Positions 1 through 6,360 are shown, counted from the stretch's first letter. The stretch: DNA of 9,911 nucleotides from an uncultured Burkholderiales bacterium (GCA_903898725.1 CAIUGQ010000515.1:1-9911); one strand, 5' to 3'. Made by a program: numbers and translations. Notes: a model not told the origin generated them from the sequence alone.

Positions 1-573
1 ATCAACGGGATGATGACCCTCTCCGGCGCCTGGCACAAACTGCGCGAGGACCCGATCCTGAAATTCCTCATCGTGTCGCTGTCGTTCTACGGCATGTCCA
101 CGTTCGAGGGCCCGATGATGTCGATCAAGACGGTCAACGCGCTGTCGCACTACACGGACTGGACCATCGGCCACGTGCACTCGGGTGCGCTCGGCTGGGT
201 CGGCCTGATCTCGATGGGCTCGCTCTACTACCTGATCCCGCGCCTCTTCGGCAAGGAGAAGATGTACAGCATCCGTGCGATCGAGGTGCACTTCTGGGTG
301 GCCACCATCGGCATCGTGCTCTACGCGGTCTCGATGTGGATCAGCGGCGTGACCCAGGGCCTGATGTGGCGCGCGGTCGAGCCCGACGGCACGCTGACCT
401 ACTCGTTCGTCGAGTCGGTCAAGGCCAGCTACCCGTACTACTACGTCCGGCTCATCGGCGGCCTGCTGTACTTCACCGGCATGCTGATCATGGCCTGGAA
501 CGTCGCCAAGACCATCGCCGGTGCGCAGCCGGTGGACGCGACCGTGCTCGCCCCCGAGCCGGCCCACGCCTGA
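1..573 (+). CDS. ccoN: cbb3-type cytochrome c oxidase subunit I, CcoN (3' end only)
   Basis: This is the C-terminal 190 residues of the catalytic subunit of the cbb3 oxidase, which reduces O2 to water in the inner membrane at very low oxygen and pumps protons. The reading frame is open from base 1, so the N-terminal part lies outside the window. The visible part contains the helix-X signature GHVHSGALGWVG; its two histidines (window residues 58 and 60) are the ligands expected for the high-spin haem b3 and low-spin haem b. The conserved FEGPMMSIKTVNALSHYTDW stretch precedes it (residues 35-54). About four hydrophobic segments are visible, near residues 19-38, 57-83, 96-120 and 148-168. The tail after residue 172 is Ala/Pro-rich and probably cytoplasmic. 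ccoO starts 19 bases downstream, so the two genes are almost certainly co-transcribed. Identification is secure from the motifs and the following ccoO, ccoQ and ccoP. Confidence 0.97.
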   Translation: MNGMMTLSGAWHKLREDPILKFLIVSLSFYGMSTFEGPMMSIKTVNALSHYTDWTIGHVHSGALGWVGLISMGSLYYLIPRLFGKEKMYSIRAIEVHFWVATIGIVLYAVSMWISGVTQGLMWRAVEPDGTLTYSFVESVKASYPYYYVRLIGGLLYFTGMLIMAWNVAKTIAGAQPVDATVLAPEPAHA

Positions 574-592
574 CGCGACGAGGAGAACGAAC

Positions 593-1198
593 ATGGCACT
601 GACCCACGAGAAGATCGAGACCAACACCTTCCTGCTGATCGTCCTGACCCTGCTGACGGTCGCGATCGGCGGGCTGGTGGAGATCGTCCCGCTCTACTTC
701 CAGAAGTCCACCACCGAACCGGTGCAGGGGCTGCAGCCCTACGACGCGATGCGGCTGGCCGGGCGCGACATCTACCAGCGCGAGGGCTGCTACAACTGCC
801 ACTCGCAGATGGTGCGTCCGTTCCGGGCCGAGACGCTGCGCTACGGTCCGTACTCGGTCGCCGGCGAGTTCGTCTGGGACCACCCGTTCCAGTGGGGCAG
901 CAAGCGCACCGGACCGGACCTGGCCCGCGTCGGCGGACGCTACAACGACGAGTGGCATCGGGCGCACCTGATCAACCCGCGCGACCTGGTGCCCGAGTCG
1001 AACATGCCGGGCTATCCGTGGCTCGCGAAGAACGCGGTCGATCACACGACGATCGCGGCGCACATGTCGGCACTGCGCAAGGTCGGCGTGCCGTACACGG
1101 ACGAGGACATCGCGAAGGCGCCCGAGGTCGTGCGCGGCAAGACCGAGATGGAGGCGCTGATCGCGTACCTCCAGGGCCTCGGCACCGTGATCAAGTAA
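593..1198 (+). CDS. ccoO: cbb3-type cytochrome c oxidase subunit II, CcoO (mono-haem c)
   Basis: This 201-residue membrane-anchored cytochrome c passes electrons to the CcoN haems. A single N-terminal transmembrane segment (about residues 12-35) holds the periplasmic haem domain. The haem c site is C66-Y-N-C69-H70, in the family signature EGCYNCHSQMVRPF. M138 in ESNMPGYPWL is the expected axial ligand. Length matches the family, about 200-240 residues. The ATG at 593 is preferred over an in-frame upstream start at 521: AGGAG at 581-585 sits 7 bases before it, and the protein then begins with the family-typical short cytoplasmic stretch before the membrane helix. The upstream extension would overlap ccoN and has no family character. 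The ccoQ ribosome-binding site overlaps the stop region. Confidence 0.97.
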   Translation: MALTHEKIETNTFLLIVLTLLTVAIGGLVEIVPLYFQKSTTEPVQGLQPYDAMRLAGRDIYQREGCYNCHSQMVRPFRAETLRYGPYSVAGEFVWDHPFQWGSKRTGPDLARVGGRYNDEWHRAHLINPRDLVPESNMPGYPWLAKNAVDHTTIAAHMSALRKVGVPYTDEDIAKAPEVVRGKTEMEALIAYLQGLGTVIK

Positions 1199-1203
1199 AG
1201 GAG
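1197..1203 (+). promoter_or_regulatory. Ribosome-binding site that sets the ccoQ GTG start
   Basis: The sequence AAAGGAG overlaps the ccoO TAA stop and lies 7 bases before the GTG at 1211. This is optimal spacing, and no ATG begins this reading frame at a suitable point. It supports GTG as the true start of the small ccoQ gene and suggests coupling of its translation to ccoO. Confidence 0.75.
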
Positions 1204-1210
1204 CGTCGAC

Positions 1211-1345
1211 GTGGACGTCAACGTGCTGCGCGGTGTCATCACCGCGATCTCCCTCGCCTGCTTCGTCGGGATCGTCATCTGGGCCTACTCGCCGCGCAAC
1301 AAGGCGCGACTCGAGCAGGACGGACGCATCCCGCTCGACGACTGA
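1211..1345 (+). CDS. ccoQ: cbb3-type cytochrome oxidase subunit CcoQ (FixQ), small membrane protein
   Basis: This 44-residue protein has one transmembrane helix (about residues 7-26) followed by the short charged tail SPRNKARLEQDGRIPLDD. The W-A-Y-S-x-x-x-K/R-x-x-x-E pattern after the helix, and the position between ccoO and ccoP, are typical of CcoQ/FixQ. In characterised cbb3 oxidases CcoQ stabilises the association of CcoP with the CcoNO core or protects the complex from oxygen; that role is taken from the family. The gene starts with GTG, so an ATG-only gene search misses it. It begins 12 bases after the ccoO stop, and ccoP begins 22 bases after its own stop. Confidence 0.9.
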   Translation: MDVNVLRGVITAISLACFVGIVIWAYSPRNKARLEQDGRIPLDD

Positions 1346-1367
1346 GAAGAACGGAAGGAATCCGATC

Positions 1368-2285
1368 ATGGCTGATTTCACGAGTGGGTTCTGGTCGTCG
1401 TTCATCACGATCGCCACCATCGTCTCCATCGTCTTCTGTCTGCTGCTGCTGCTCATCAACAGCAAGAAGCCGGCGAAGACCGCCGACAACACCACCGGCC
1501 ACGTCTGGGACGGCGACCTGCGTGAGGCGAACAATCCGCTGCCGCGCTGGTGGAGCGGGCTGTTCGTCATCACGATCGTCTTCGCGGCGATCTACCTGTG
1601 GCTGTACCCGGGGCTGGGGTCCAACGCGGGCGCCGCAAAATGGTCGGCACACGGCCAGTACGACGCCGAGAAGCAGGCGCTCGACGCCGAGATGGCGCCG
1701 CTCTACGCCAAGTACCAGCAGCAGCCGATCCCGTCCCTGATCGGCGACCCGCAGGCCCGGGCGATCGGCGAGCGCCTGTTCCTCGCAAACTGCGCGCAGT
1801 GCCACGGCTCGGACGCACGCGGTGCCAAGGGCTTCCCGAACCTCACCGACGGTGACTGGCTGTACGGCAACGCCCCCGAGCAGATCGTGCAGACGCTCGC
1901 CCGCGGCCGCAACGGCGTGATGCCCGCGCTCGGCGCCGCGGTCGGCGGTGCCCCCGAGATCGACCAGCTCGCCCAGTACGTGCTGTCGCTGTCGGGCAGC
2001 GCCACCGATTCGGTCAAGGCCGAGCTCGGCAAGCCGCGGTTCGCGGTCTGCGCGGCCTGCCACGGTGCCGACGGCAAGGGCAACCAGGCCCTCGGCGCGC
2101 CGAACCTCACCGACCGGATCTGGCTGCACGGCGGCGGGCTGCAGCAGGTCGTCTCGATCATCACCCAAGGCAAGGACAACATGATGCCGGCGTGGGACAC
2201 GAAGCTGACCGAAGGCCAGATCCACGTGCTCGCCTCGTACGTGCTGGGGCTGTCGCAGCGCGCACCGGCCACCGCCTCCAAGTGA
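1368..2285 (+). CDS. ccoP: cbb3-type cytochrome c oxidase subunit III, CcoP (di-haem c)
   Basis: This 305-residue di-haem cytochrome c accepts electrons from soluble or membrane cytochromes c and feeds them to CcoO. Two transmembrane segments are visible: residues about 10-31, and 63-81 in the family motif NNPLPRWW...IYLWLYPGLG. A periplasmic part follows with two haem c sites, C142-A-Q-C145-H146 and C228-A-A-C231-H232. Likely axial methionines are M185 (GVMPAL) and M273 (MMPAW). The two cytochrome domains repeat the pattern GxPNLTDxxWLxG, consistent with an ancient internal duplication. ATG 1368 is chosen because AAGGA at 1355-1359 lies 8 bases upstream and the two-helix N-terminus starts right there. 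A longer in-frame ORF from 1233 would overlap ccoQ and is rejected. Length matches the family. Confidence 0.97.
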   Translation: MADFTSGFWSSFITIATIVSIVFCLLLLLINSKKPAKTADNTTGHVWDGDLREANNPLPRWWSGLFVITIVFAAIYLWLYPGLGSNAGAAKWSAHGQYDAEKQALDAEMAPLYAKYQQQPIPSLIGDPQARAIGERLFLANCAQCHGSDARGAKGFPNLTDGDWLYGNAPEQIVQTLARGRNGVMPALGAAVGGAPEIDQLAQYVLSLSGSATDSVKAELGKPRFAVCAACHGADGKGNQALGAPNLTDRIWLHGGGLQQVVSIITQGKDNMMPAWDTKLTEGQIHVLASYVLGLSQRAPATASK

Positions 2286-2325
2286 CCCGGCATCCCCCGA
2301 CCTGTTGCACCGTTCCGAGCACCCG

Positions 2326-3759
2326 ATGGCCGAAGTCCGCAAGGTGATCCCGATCCAGCCCGCCGCCGGCGACGACGACGGCGGGCTGTTCTCGCTCTAC
2401 CAGGCGCACCGCAAGATCTACCCGCGTGCCGTCACCGGCCTGTTCGCCCGACTGCGCTGGGCCGCGGTGCTGTTCACCCAGATCATCTTCTACGGCCTGC
2501 CGTGGCTGACCTGGAACGGGCGGCAGGCGGTGCTCTTCGACCTCGGTGCGCGCAAGTTCTACCTGTTCGGGGTGGTGCTCTGGCCGCAGGACTTCGTCTA
2601 CCTGGCCGGCCTGCTGGTGGTCGCCGCGCTGTCGCTGTTCTTCTTCACTGCGGTCGCCGGCCGCCTGTGGTGCGGCTACGCCTGCCCGCAGACGGTCTAC
2701 ACCGAGCTCTTCATGTGGATCGAGCGGCACGTCGAGGGCGACCGGACGGCTCGCATGAAGCTCGACGCCTCGCCGATGTCGTTCGCCAAGCTGCGCACGA
2801 AGGCGACGAAGCACGCGCTGTGGCTCGCGCTCGCGCTGCTCACCGGCTTCACCTTCATCGGCTACTTCGCACCGATCCGGGAGCTGGGCAGCGAGGTGCT
2901 CGCGTTCTCGCTCGGCCCGTGGCAGTGGTTCTGGATGCTGTTCTATTCGTTCGCGACCTGGGGCAACGCCGGCTTCATGCGCGAGCAGGTCTGCAAGTAC
3001 ATGTGTCCGTACGCGCGCTTCCAGGGCGCGATGTTCGACAAGGACACGATGATCGTGACCTACGACGCCGAACGCGGCGAGCCGCGCGGCTCGCGCTCGA
3101 AGAAGGCCGATCCGACGGCGGCGGGACTCGGCAGCTGCGTCGACTGCACGCTGTGCGTCCAGGTCTGCCCGACCGGCATCGACATCCGCAATGGGCTCCA
3201 GTACGAATGCATCGGCTGCGCGGCCTGCGTCGACGTGTGCGACACGGTGATGGACAAGATGGGCTATCCGCGCGGCCTGGTGCGCTACGCGACGCAGAAC
3301 GGCATGGCCCGGCACCTCGGACGCTCGGGCATGCTGCGCAACGTGCTGCGTCCGCGCGTGCTGGTCTACGGCACGCTGCTCGGCGTGCTGGTGGTCGCCC
3401 TCTTCGGCTCGCTCGCGGTGCGCAACCCGCTGCGGGTCGACGTGATCCGGGACCGCAACGCGCTCGCGCGGATCGTCGATGCCGGTGACATCGAGAACAC
3501 CTACCGGCTTCACTTCATGAATGCGTCGGAAGCGCCGCACCGGCTGCGGGTGACGGTCGAGGGACTCGACGGCATCCGTCTGGCGAGCCCTCGCGAATAC
3601 GACGTCGCGCCGGCGTCGAACCGTGCGGTGCCGATCAGCGTCCAGATCCCGCCCGGCGTCGGCACGCCGGGGTCGAACCCGATTCGCTTCGTCGTGGAGG
3701 CGATCGACGATCCGTCGCTCGCCCGCAGCGAGAAAGCGGCTTTCATGGTCCCGCGCTGA
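2326..3759 (+). CDS. ccoG: Cytochrome c oxidase accessory protein CcoG (FixG-type membrane ferredoxin)
   Basis: This is a 477-residue polytopic membrane protein with a cytoplasmic ferredoxin domain. CcoG is required for or assists cbb3 assembly and has been described as a Cu(II) reductase in copper delivery. Several hydrophobic segments lie at about residues 44-63, 86-110, 163-183, 194-214 and 344-365. The loop motif WCGYACPQTVYTELF carries C116 and C120, and EQVCKYMCPYARFQ carries C223 and C227. Two [4Fe-4S] motifs follow: C271-C274-C277-C281 (CxxCxxCxxxCP) and C295-C298-C301-C305. The last ~110 residues, after the final helix, form the FixG C-terminal immunoglobulin-like domain. The start is uncertain. 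ATG 2326 gives a family-like N-terminus, while an in-frame TTG at 2305 would add seven residues; neither has a strong Shine-Dalgarno sequence. It lies 40 bases after ccoP and 27 bases before fixH. Confidence 0.95.
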   Translation: MAEVRKVIPIQPAAGDDDGGLFSLYQAHRKIYPRAVTGLFARLRWAAVLFTQIIFYGLPWLTWNGRQAVLFDLGARKFYLFGVVLWPQDFVYLAGLLVVAALSLFFFTAVAGRLWCGYACPQTVYTELFMWIERHVEGDRTARMKLDASPMSFAKLRTKATKHALWLALALLTGFTFIGYFAPIRELGSEVLAFSLGPWQWFWMLFYSFATWGNAGFMREQVCKYMCPYARFQGAMFDKDTMIVTYDAERGEPRGSRSKKADPTAAGLGSCVDCTLCVQVCPTGIDIRNGLQYECIGCAACVDVCDTVMDKMGYPRGLVRYATQNGMARHLGRSGMLRNVLRPRVLVYGTLLGVLVVALFGSLAVRNPLRVDVIRDRNALARIVDAGDIENTYRLHFMNASEAPHRLRVTVEGLDGIRLASPREYDVAPASNRAVPISVQIPPGVGTPGSNPIRFVVEAIDDPSLARSEKAAFMVPR

Positions 3760-3786
3760 GCGCGCGGACCGATACAGGAGACACCC

Positions 3787-4299
3787 ATGGCTGCAACCCC
3801 GATCGTCCCCGTCCGCCCGGCCTGGCGCGAACCGCTGGTCTGGCTGGTGGTCGGCATCCCCGCGGCGACCGTCGTCGCCGGCGTGGTCACCTGGTGGATC
3901 GCCGCGCAGCGGGCCGACAGCAACGTCGCCGACGACTACTACAAGCGTGGGCTGGCCATCAACCGCTCGCTCGAGCGCGAGTCGCGCGCGAAGGCGCTCG
4001 GACTGCGCGCCGAGGTGTCGCTGACCGGCGAGAACGACCTGCGGCTGCGGTTGACCGGCGGCGCCGTCCTGCCGCCCACCGTCACCGTGATGCTCACCCA
4101 TCCGGTCCGTGCCGAGCAGGACCGCAGGCTGTCGGTCGACCGTCAGGCCGACGGGGTCTACCGGATCGTCGCACCGCAGGTGAGCGCGGGCACCTGGGAC
4201 ATCTCGATCGAGGCCCAGGACTGGCGCATCGCGGCCCGGCACATCGCGCTGCGCGACGGCACGGTGGTCGCCGTGTCGGCCGACGGCCGCGTCGACTGA
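3787..4299 (+). CDS. ccoH: FixH/CcoH family protein, cbb3 oxidase assembly
   Basis: This 170-residue bitopic membrane protein has a short cytoplasmic N-terminus, one transmembrane helix (about residues 17-39) and a periplasmic domain. The post-helix signature DDYYKRGLAINR (residues 49-60) is diagnostic of FixH. The rest is a beta-rich domain ending in IALRDGTVVAVSADGRVD. CcoH is needed for stable cbb3 maturation, and in some species it remains with the assembled enzyme; this is known from the family. CAGGAG at 3775-3780 lies 6 bases before the ATG, so the start is well supported. The next gene begins 12 bases after the stop, with its ribosome-binding site immediately following the TGA. Confidence 0.93.
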   Translation: MAATPIVPVRPAWREPLVWLVVGIPAATVVAGVVTWWIAAQRADSNVADDYYKRGLAINRSLERESRAKALGLRAEVSLTGENDLRLRLTGGAVLPPTVTVMLTHPVRAEQDRRLSVDRQADGVYRIVAPQVSAGTWDISIEAQDWRIAARHIALRDGTVVAVSADGRVD

Positions 4300-4311
4300 G
4301 GGGAGGCCGCC

Positions 4312-4659
4312 GTGCCCCGCAACCCGCGCGAATGGATCGCGGTGCTGTGGCCCGCGTTCGTCTCGGCCTGCGTGCTGGAGATGGTCGTGTTCGCGGCGTT
4401 CGACCCGCACGACTTCAACCTGTTCGGCTGGCAGATCGACGCCGAGCAGCGCGATGCGGTCTACTCGATGGCGTTCTTCGCGTTCTGGGCGATCGGCACC
4501 GGCACCGGCATGGTCACCTGGGCGCTGTCGCGCTCGTCCGAGGAGATCAACCGCTGGCAGCGCCGCGTGCCGCTGACCCTGCCGCTGCCGGGCGCGCCGC
4601 CGAACCCGGACTATCGCGGTCCGAACCCGCCGCCGAGCGTACCGCCCGGTTCGGCATGA
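4312..4659 (+). CDS. Small two-helix membrane protein of unknown function in the cbb3 operon
   Basis: This 115-residue protein starts with GTG, preceded by GGGGAG at 4300-4305 with 6 bases of spacing. Two hydrophobic segments are visible: about residues 8-30 (WIAVLWPAFVSACVLEMVVF) and 48-71 (AVYSMAFFAFWAIGTGTGMV). A short acidic/aromatic loop, DPHDFNLFGWQIDAEQ, joins them. The cytoplasmic-looking segment SRSSEEINRWQRR follows, and the tail after residue 86 is strongly proline-rich. C20 is the only cysteine, so metal binding by a Cys pair is not suggested. I do not recognise a named family. Its placement between fixH and the SafE-like gene, with gaps of 12 and 28 bases, implies a link to oxidase assembly or membrane context, but that is inference. 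Codon use looks like that of its neighbours, so I see no sign of recent transfer. Confidence 0.85.
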   Translation: MPRNPREWIAVLWPAFVSACVLEMVVFAAFDPHDFNLFGWQIDAEQRDAVYSMAFFAFWAIGTGTGMVTWALSRSSEEINRWQRRVPLTLPLPGAPPNPDYRGPNPPPSVPPGSA

Positions 4660-4691
4660 ACACCGCTCGCCTGCTTCGGATCCGACGATGA
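4656..4691 (+). other. Possible 11-codon coupling ORF linking two membrane-protein genes
   Basis: An ATG at 4656 overlaps the TGA of the preceding gene (ATGA at 4656-4659). It opens an 11-codon frame, MNTARLLRIRR, whose TGA overlaps the ATG of the next gene (ATGA at 4688-4691). Such a bridge could let terminating ribosomes re-initiate and so couple the 4312 gene to the SafE-like gene, which has only a weak Shine-Dalgarno sequence of its own (CGGA at 4677-4680). The ATGA junctions are seen directly. Any function as a coupling device is inference, and chance is a real alternative. Confidence 0.3.
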
Positions 4692-5503
4692 GCCTGCTCG
4701 TGCTGCTCGCGACGGCCGCCTCGCTCGGCCTGCTGGGCGGGCTGCACTGCGTGGCCATGTGCTCGGCGCTGCAGCGCGTCGCGGTGCACGGTCTCGGCGG
4801 GCCGCCCGGCGGGTCGCGCGGGACGCCGTCCGCCGCGGCGTCGTTCGCGCGGCCGATCGCGCGACACATCCCGCTGCAGCCGGTCGACGCGGTCTCGGGC
4901 CGTGCGCTGGCCGTCGCCCTGCCCCGGTCTGACGACCTCGCCTTCCATGCCGCGCGCCTGCTGGGCTATGCCGCGCTCGGCGCTGCGGTCGGCAGCGGCT
5001 CCTGGCTGCTGCGCTGGGGCGCCGACACGCTGCCGCTGATGCGCCCGCTGTGGGGCACGCTGAACGTGGGGCTGCTGGCCCTCGGCCTCGCGCTGCTGGT
5101 GCTCGGGCGTCAGCCGGCCTGGATCGATTCGCTCGGCCTGCGGGCCTGGCGCGCCGGCGGCTCGCGGCTCGGCGCATCGGTCGGACGCGGACGCCCATGG
5201 GTCGCGGGGGCCGCCTGGGCGCTGGTGCCCTGCGGACTGCTGTACTCGGCGCTCGCCACCGCCGCGCTCGCGAGCGACCCGATCCGCGGGGCGCTCGCGA
5301 TGCTGGCGTTCGGCGCCGGCACCTCGGTCCACCTGCTCGGCGCGCAGTGGCTGCTGGACGTGCTGGCACGCGGCTCCGCCGCACGGGCGGCCCGTATCGA
5401 GACGATCGGAATGCGGGTGGGGGGCGCGATGCTGGCCGTGATGGCGATCGCGGCGCTGCTCGCGCTGGCGCTCGGCCAGCCGCACCCCTTCTGCGCGAGC
5501 TGA
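4688..5503 (+). CDS. TauE/SafE-like (DsbD_2/UreH-like) integral membrane protein, probable metal or redox role in cbb3 maturation
   Basis: This 271-residue polytopic membrane protein belongs to the group usually annotated 'sulfite exporter TauE/SafE', related to the transmembrane domain of DsbD. The first helix carries GGLHCVAMC (H20, C21, C25), the HCxxMC motif typical of the group. A second conserved site, VPCGLLYSAL (P181, C182), lies in a later helix. Other hydrophobic stretches cover about residues 88-108, 119-140, 171-194, 199-224 and 244-263. Homologues recur next to cbb3 genes in proteobacteria, which suggests copper or thiol handling for oxidase assembly rather than sulfite export; this is inference. 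Two oddities: the usual Gly after MC is Ser here (MCSAL), and about 55 hydrophilic Gly/Ala/Pro/Arg-rich residues (30-85) separate helix 1 from FHAARLLGY, which seems long. It is the last gene of the operon. Confidence 0.85.
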   Translation: MSLLVLLATAASLGLLGGLHCVAMCSALQRVAVHGLGGPPGGSRGTPSAAASFARPIARHIPLQPVDAVSGRALAVALPRSDDLAFHAARLLGYAALGAAVGSGSWLLRWGADTLPLMRPLWGTLNVGLLALGLALLVLGRQPAWIDSLGLRAWRAGGSRLGASVGRGRPWVAGAAWALVPCGLLYSALATAALASDPIRGALAMLAFGAGTSVHLLGAQWLLDVLARGSAARAARIETIGMRVGGAMLAVMAIAALLALALGQPHPFCAS

Positions 5504-5511
5504 GTCGGGCG

Positions 5512-5533
5512 GGTTCGGCGCAGGTGCCGAACC
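5512..5533. terminator. Hairpin between convergent SafE-like gene and fnr, possible bidirectional terminator
   Basis: GGTTCGGC (5512-5519) pairs perfectly with GCCGAACC (5526-5533) around the loop GCAGGT. It sits in the 45-base gap between the convergent stops at 5503 and 5549. No long T-run follows on either strand; only GGTTTC occurs at 5540-5545 on the + side. A weaker alternative stem, AACCG/CGGTT (5530-5534 with 5539-5543), would compete with it. The stem is seen directly; termination activity is inferred. Confidence 0.45.
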
Positions 5534-5548
5534 GACGCCGGTTTCAGT

Positions 5549-6307
5549 TCACTCGGGCGCGCAGGTGGCACCCGCGATGTCGCGAAGCCGCGTGGGCTCG
5601 TCGATGCGCAGCCGCTTCTGCTCGACGGTGATCACGCCGTCGTCCTGCAGCTTGGAGAACGTCCGGCTGACCGTCTCGAGCTTGAGCCCGAGGTAGTTGC
5701 CGATCTCCTCGCGGGTCATCCGCAGGATGAACTCGCGCGGCGAGAACCCGCGCTGGGCGAAGCGCTGCGAGAGGTTCAGCACGAAGGTGGCGATGCGCTG
5801 CTCGGCGCGCATCGTGCCCAGCAGCATCATCACGCCCTGATCGCGGACGATCTCGCGCGAGAGCACCCGGTGCAGCTGGCGCTGCAGGCCGTTGAACTCG
5901 CGCGTGAGCGACTCGAGCTTCTCGAACGGCACGACGCAGACCTCGGCATCCTCCAGCGCGATCGCGTCGCACTGGAAGGCGGCCGCGCTGATGGCGTCGA
6001 AGCCGAGGATGTCACCCGGCATCGGGAAGCCGGTGACCTGTTCGCGGCCGTCATCGGAGGTGACTCGGGTCTTGAAGAAGCCGAGGCGGATCGGGTAGAC
6101 GGCATCGAAGCGATCGCCGGCGCGAAACAGCGGTTCGCCCCGCTTGACGCGGCGCCGCGTCGCGACCATGCCGGTCAGGCGATCGAGCTCGGTCGGGCTC
6201 AGGCCCTCGACCAGGCAGATGTCATGCAGGCCACAGTCGCCGCAGTTCACGGCGTGGGTGACCGCACCGGCTGCGGCCTTGACCGCAGGAATCGGATGCG
6301 CTGACAC
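5549..6307 (-). CDS. fnr: Fnr-type oxygen-sensing transcriptional regulator ([4Fe-4S], CRP/FNR family)
   Basis: This 252-residue regulator senses oxygen through a labile [4Fe-4S] cluster and, as an anaerobic dimer, binds TTGAT-N4-ATCAA sites. The N-terminal Cys motif C22-G-D-C25-x5-C31 matches E. coli Fnr C20/C23/C29. C124 in EVCVVPFE matches E. coli C122, completing the four ligands. An effector beta-roll spans about residues 37-130 and a dimer helix about 140-165. The helix-turn-helix includes RGFSPREF...MTREEIGNYLGLKLETVSRTFSKL. The recognition residues E211, S214 and R215 match the Fnr E-x-x-S-R pattern, predicting the classical FNR box. A GTG start at 6307 is chosen: GGGGAG (6322-6317) lies 9 bases upstream and the protein then begins MSAHPIPAVK. 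The frame extends to 6505, but that would overlap hemN on the other strand. C113 is an additional cysteine close to the cluster ligand region. Confidence 0.95.
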   Translation of the reverse strand: MSAHPIPAVKAAAGAVTHAVNCGDCGLHDICLVEGLSPTELDRLTGMVATRRRVKRGEPLFRAGDRFDAVYPIRLGFFKTRVTSDDGREQVTGFPMPGDILGFDAISAAAFQCDAIALEDAEVCVVPFEKLESLTREFNGLQRQLHRVLSREIVRDQGVMMLLGTMRAEQRIATFVLNLSQRFAQRGFSPREFILRMTREEIGNYLGLKLETVSRTFSKLQDDGVITVEQKRLRIDEPTRLRDIAGATCAPE

Positions 6308-6316
6308 GATTTCTTT

Positions 6317-6322
6317 CTCCCC
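6317..6322 (-). promoter_or_regulatory. Ribosome-binding site that sets the fnr GTG start
   Basis: On the minus strand GGGGAG followed by AAAGAAATC precedes the GTG at 6307, with 9 bases of spacing. It is the only good Shine-Dalgarno sequence in this upstream region and argues against the long in-frame extension toward 6505. Confidence 0.7.
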
Positions 6323-6333
6323 GTTTGCGGTCG

Positions 6334-6339
6334 ATTCTA
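6334..6339 (-). promoter_or_regulatory. Candidate -10 element of the fnr promoter
   Basis: On the minus strand TAGAAT resembles the sigma-70 -10 hexamer. A TTGATT (6360-6355) lies 15 bases upstream as a possible -35 and overlaps the FNR box. Transcription would start near 6327, about 20 bases before the GTG. The FNR box would then centre near -26, a position expected to repress, which suggests negative autoregulation. The 15-base spacer is shorter than optimal, so this is tentative. Confidence 0.4.
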
Positions 6340-6346
6340 GTCGAGT

Positions 6347-6360
6347 TTGACGAGAATCAA
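6347..6360. promoter_or_regulatory. FNR box between divergent fnr and hemN
   Basis: TTGAC-GAGA-ATCAA matches the FNR consensus TTGAT-N4-ATCAA at 9 of 10 specified bases. It sits between the two divergent starts, with its centre 46 bases from the fnr GTG and 42 bases from the hemN ATG. The encoded Fnr has the recognition residues for exactly this site. Being in an A/T-richer patch of a G+C-rich window supports a real regulatory site. It probably serves both genes; the sign of control for each is inference. Confidence 0.82.

Noticed and set aside
488..1573. 361-residue minus-strand frame opposite ccoO, ccoQ and the start of ccoP
   Set aside because: It is a shadow of haem-protein genes whose CxxCH motifs and ribosome-binding sites are on the + strand.
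2161..4869. 902-residue open frame on the minus strand opposite ccoG, fixH and the small membrane protein
   Set aside because: It runs antisense to three securely identified genes. The product is low-complexity Arg/Ala/His/Asp-rich, typical of the reverse strand of high-G+C coding sequence.
4547..5485. Overlapping long minus-strand open frames opposite the SafE-like gene
   Set aside because: The products are Arg/Ala/Gln-rich with no motif, while the + strand frame has clear membrane segments and family motifs.
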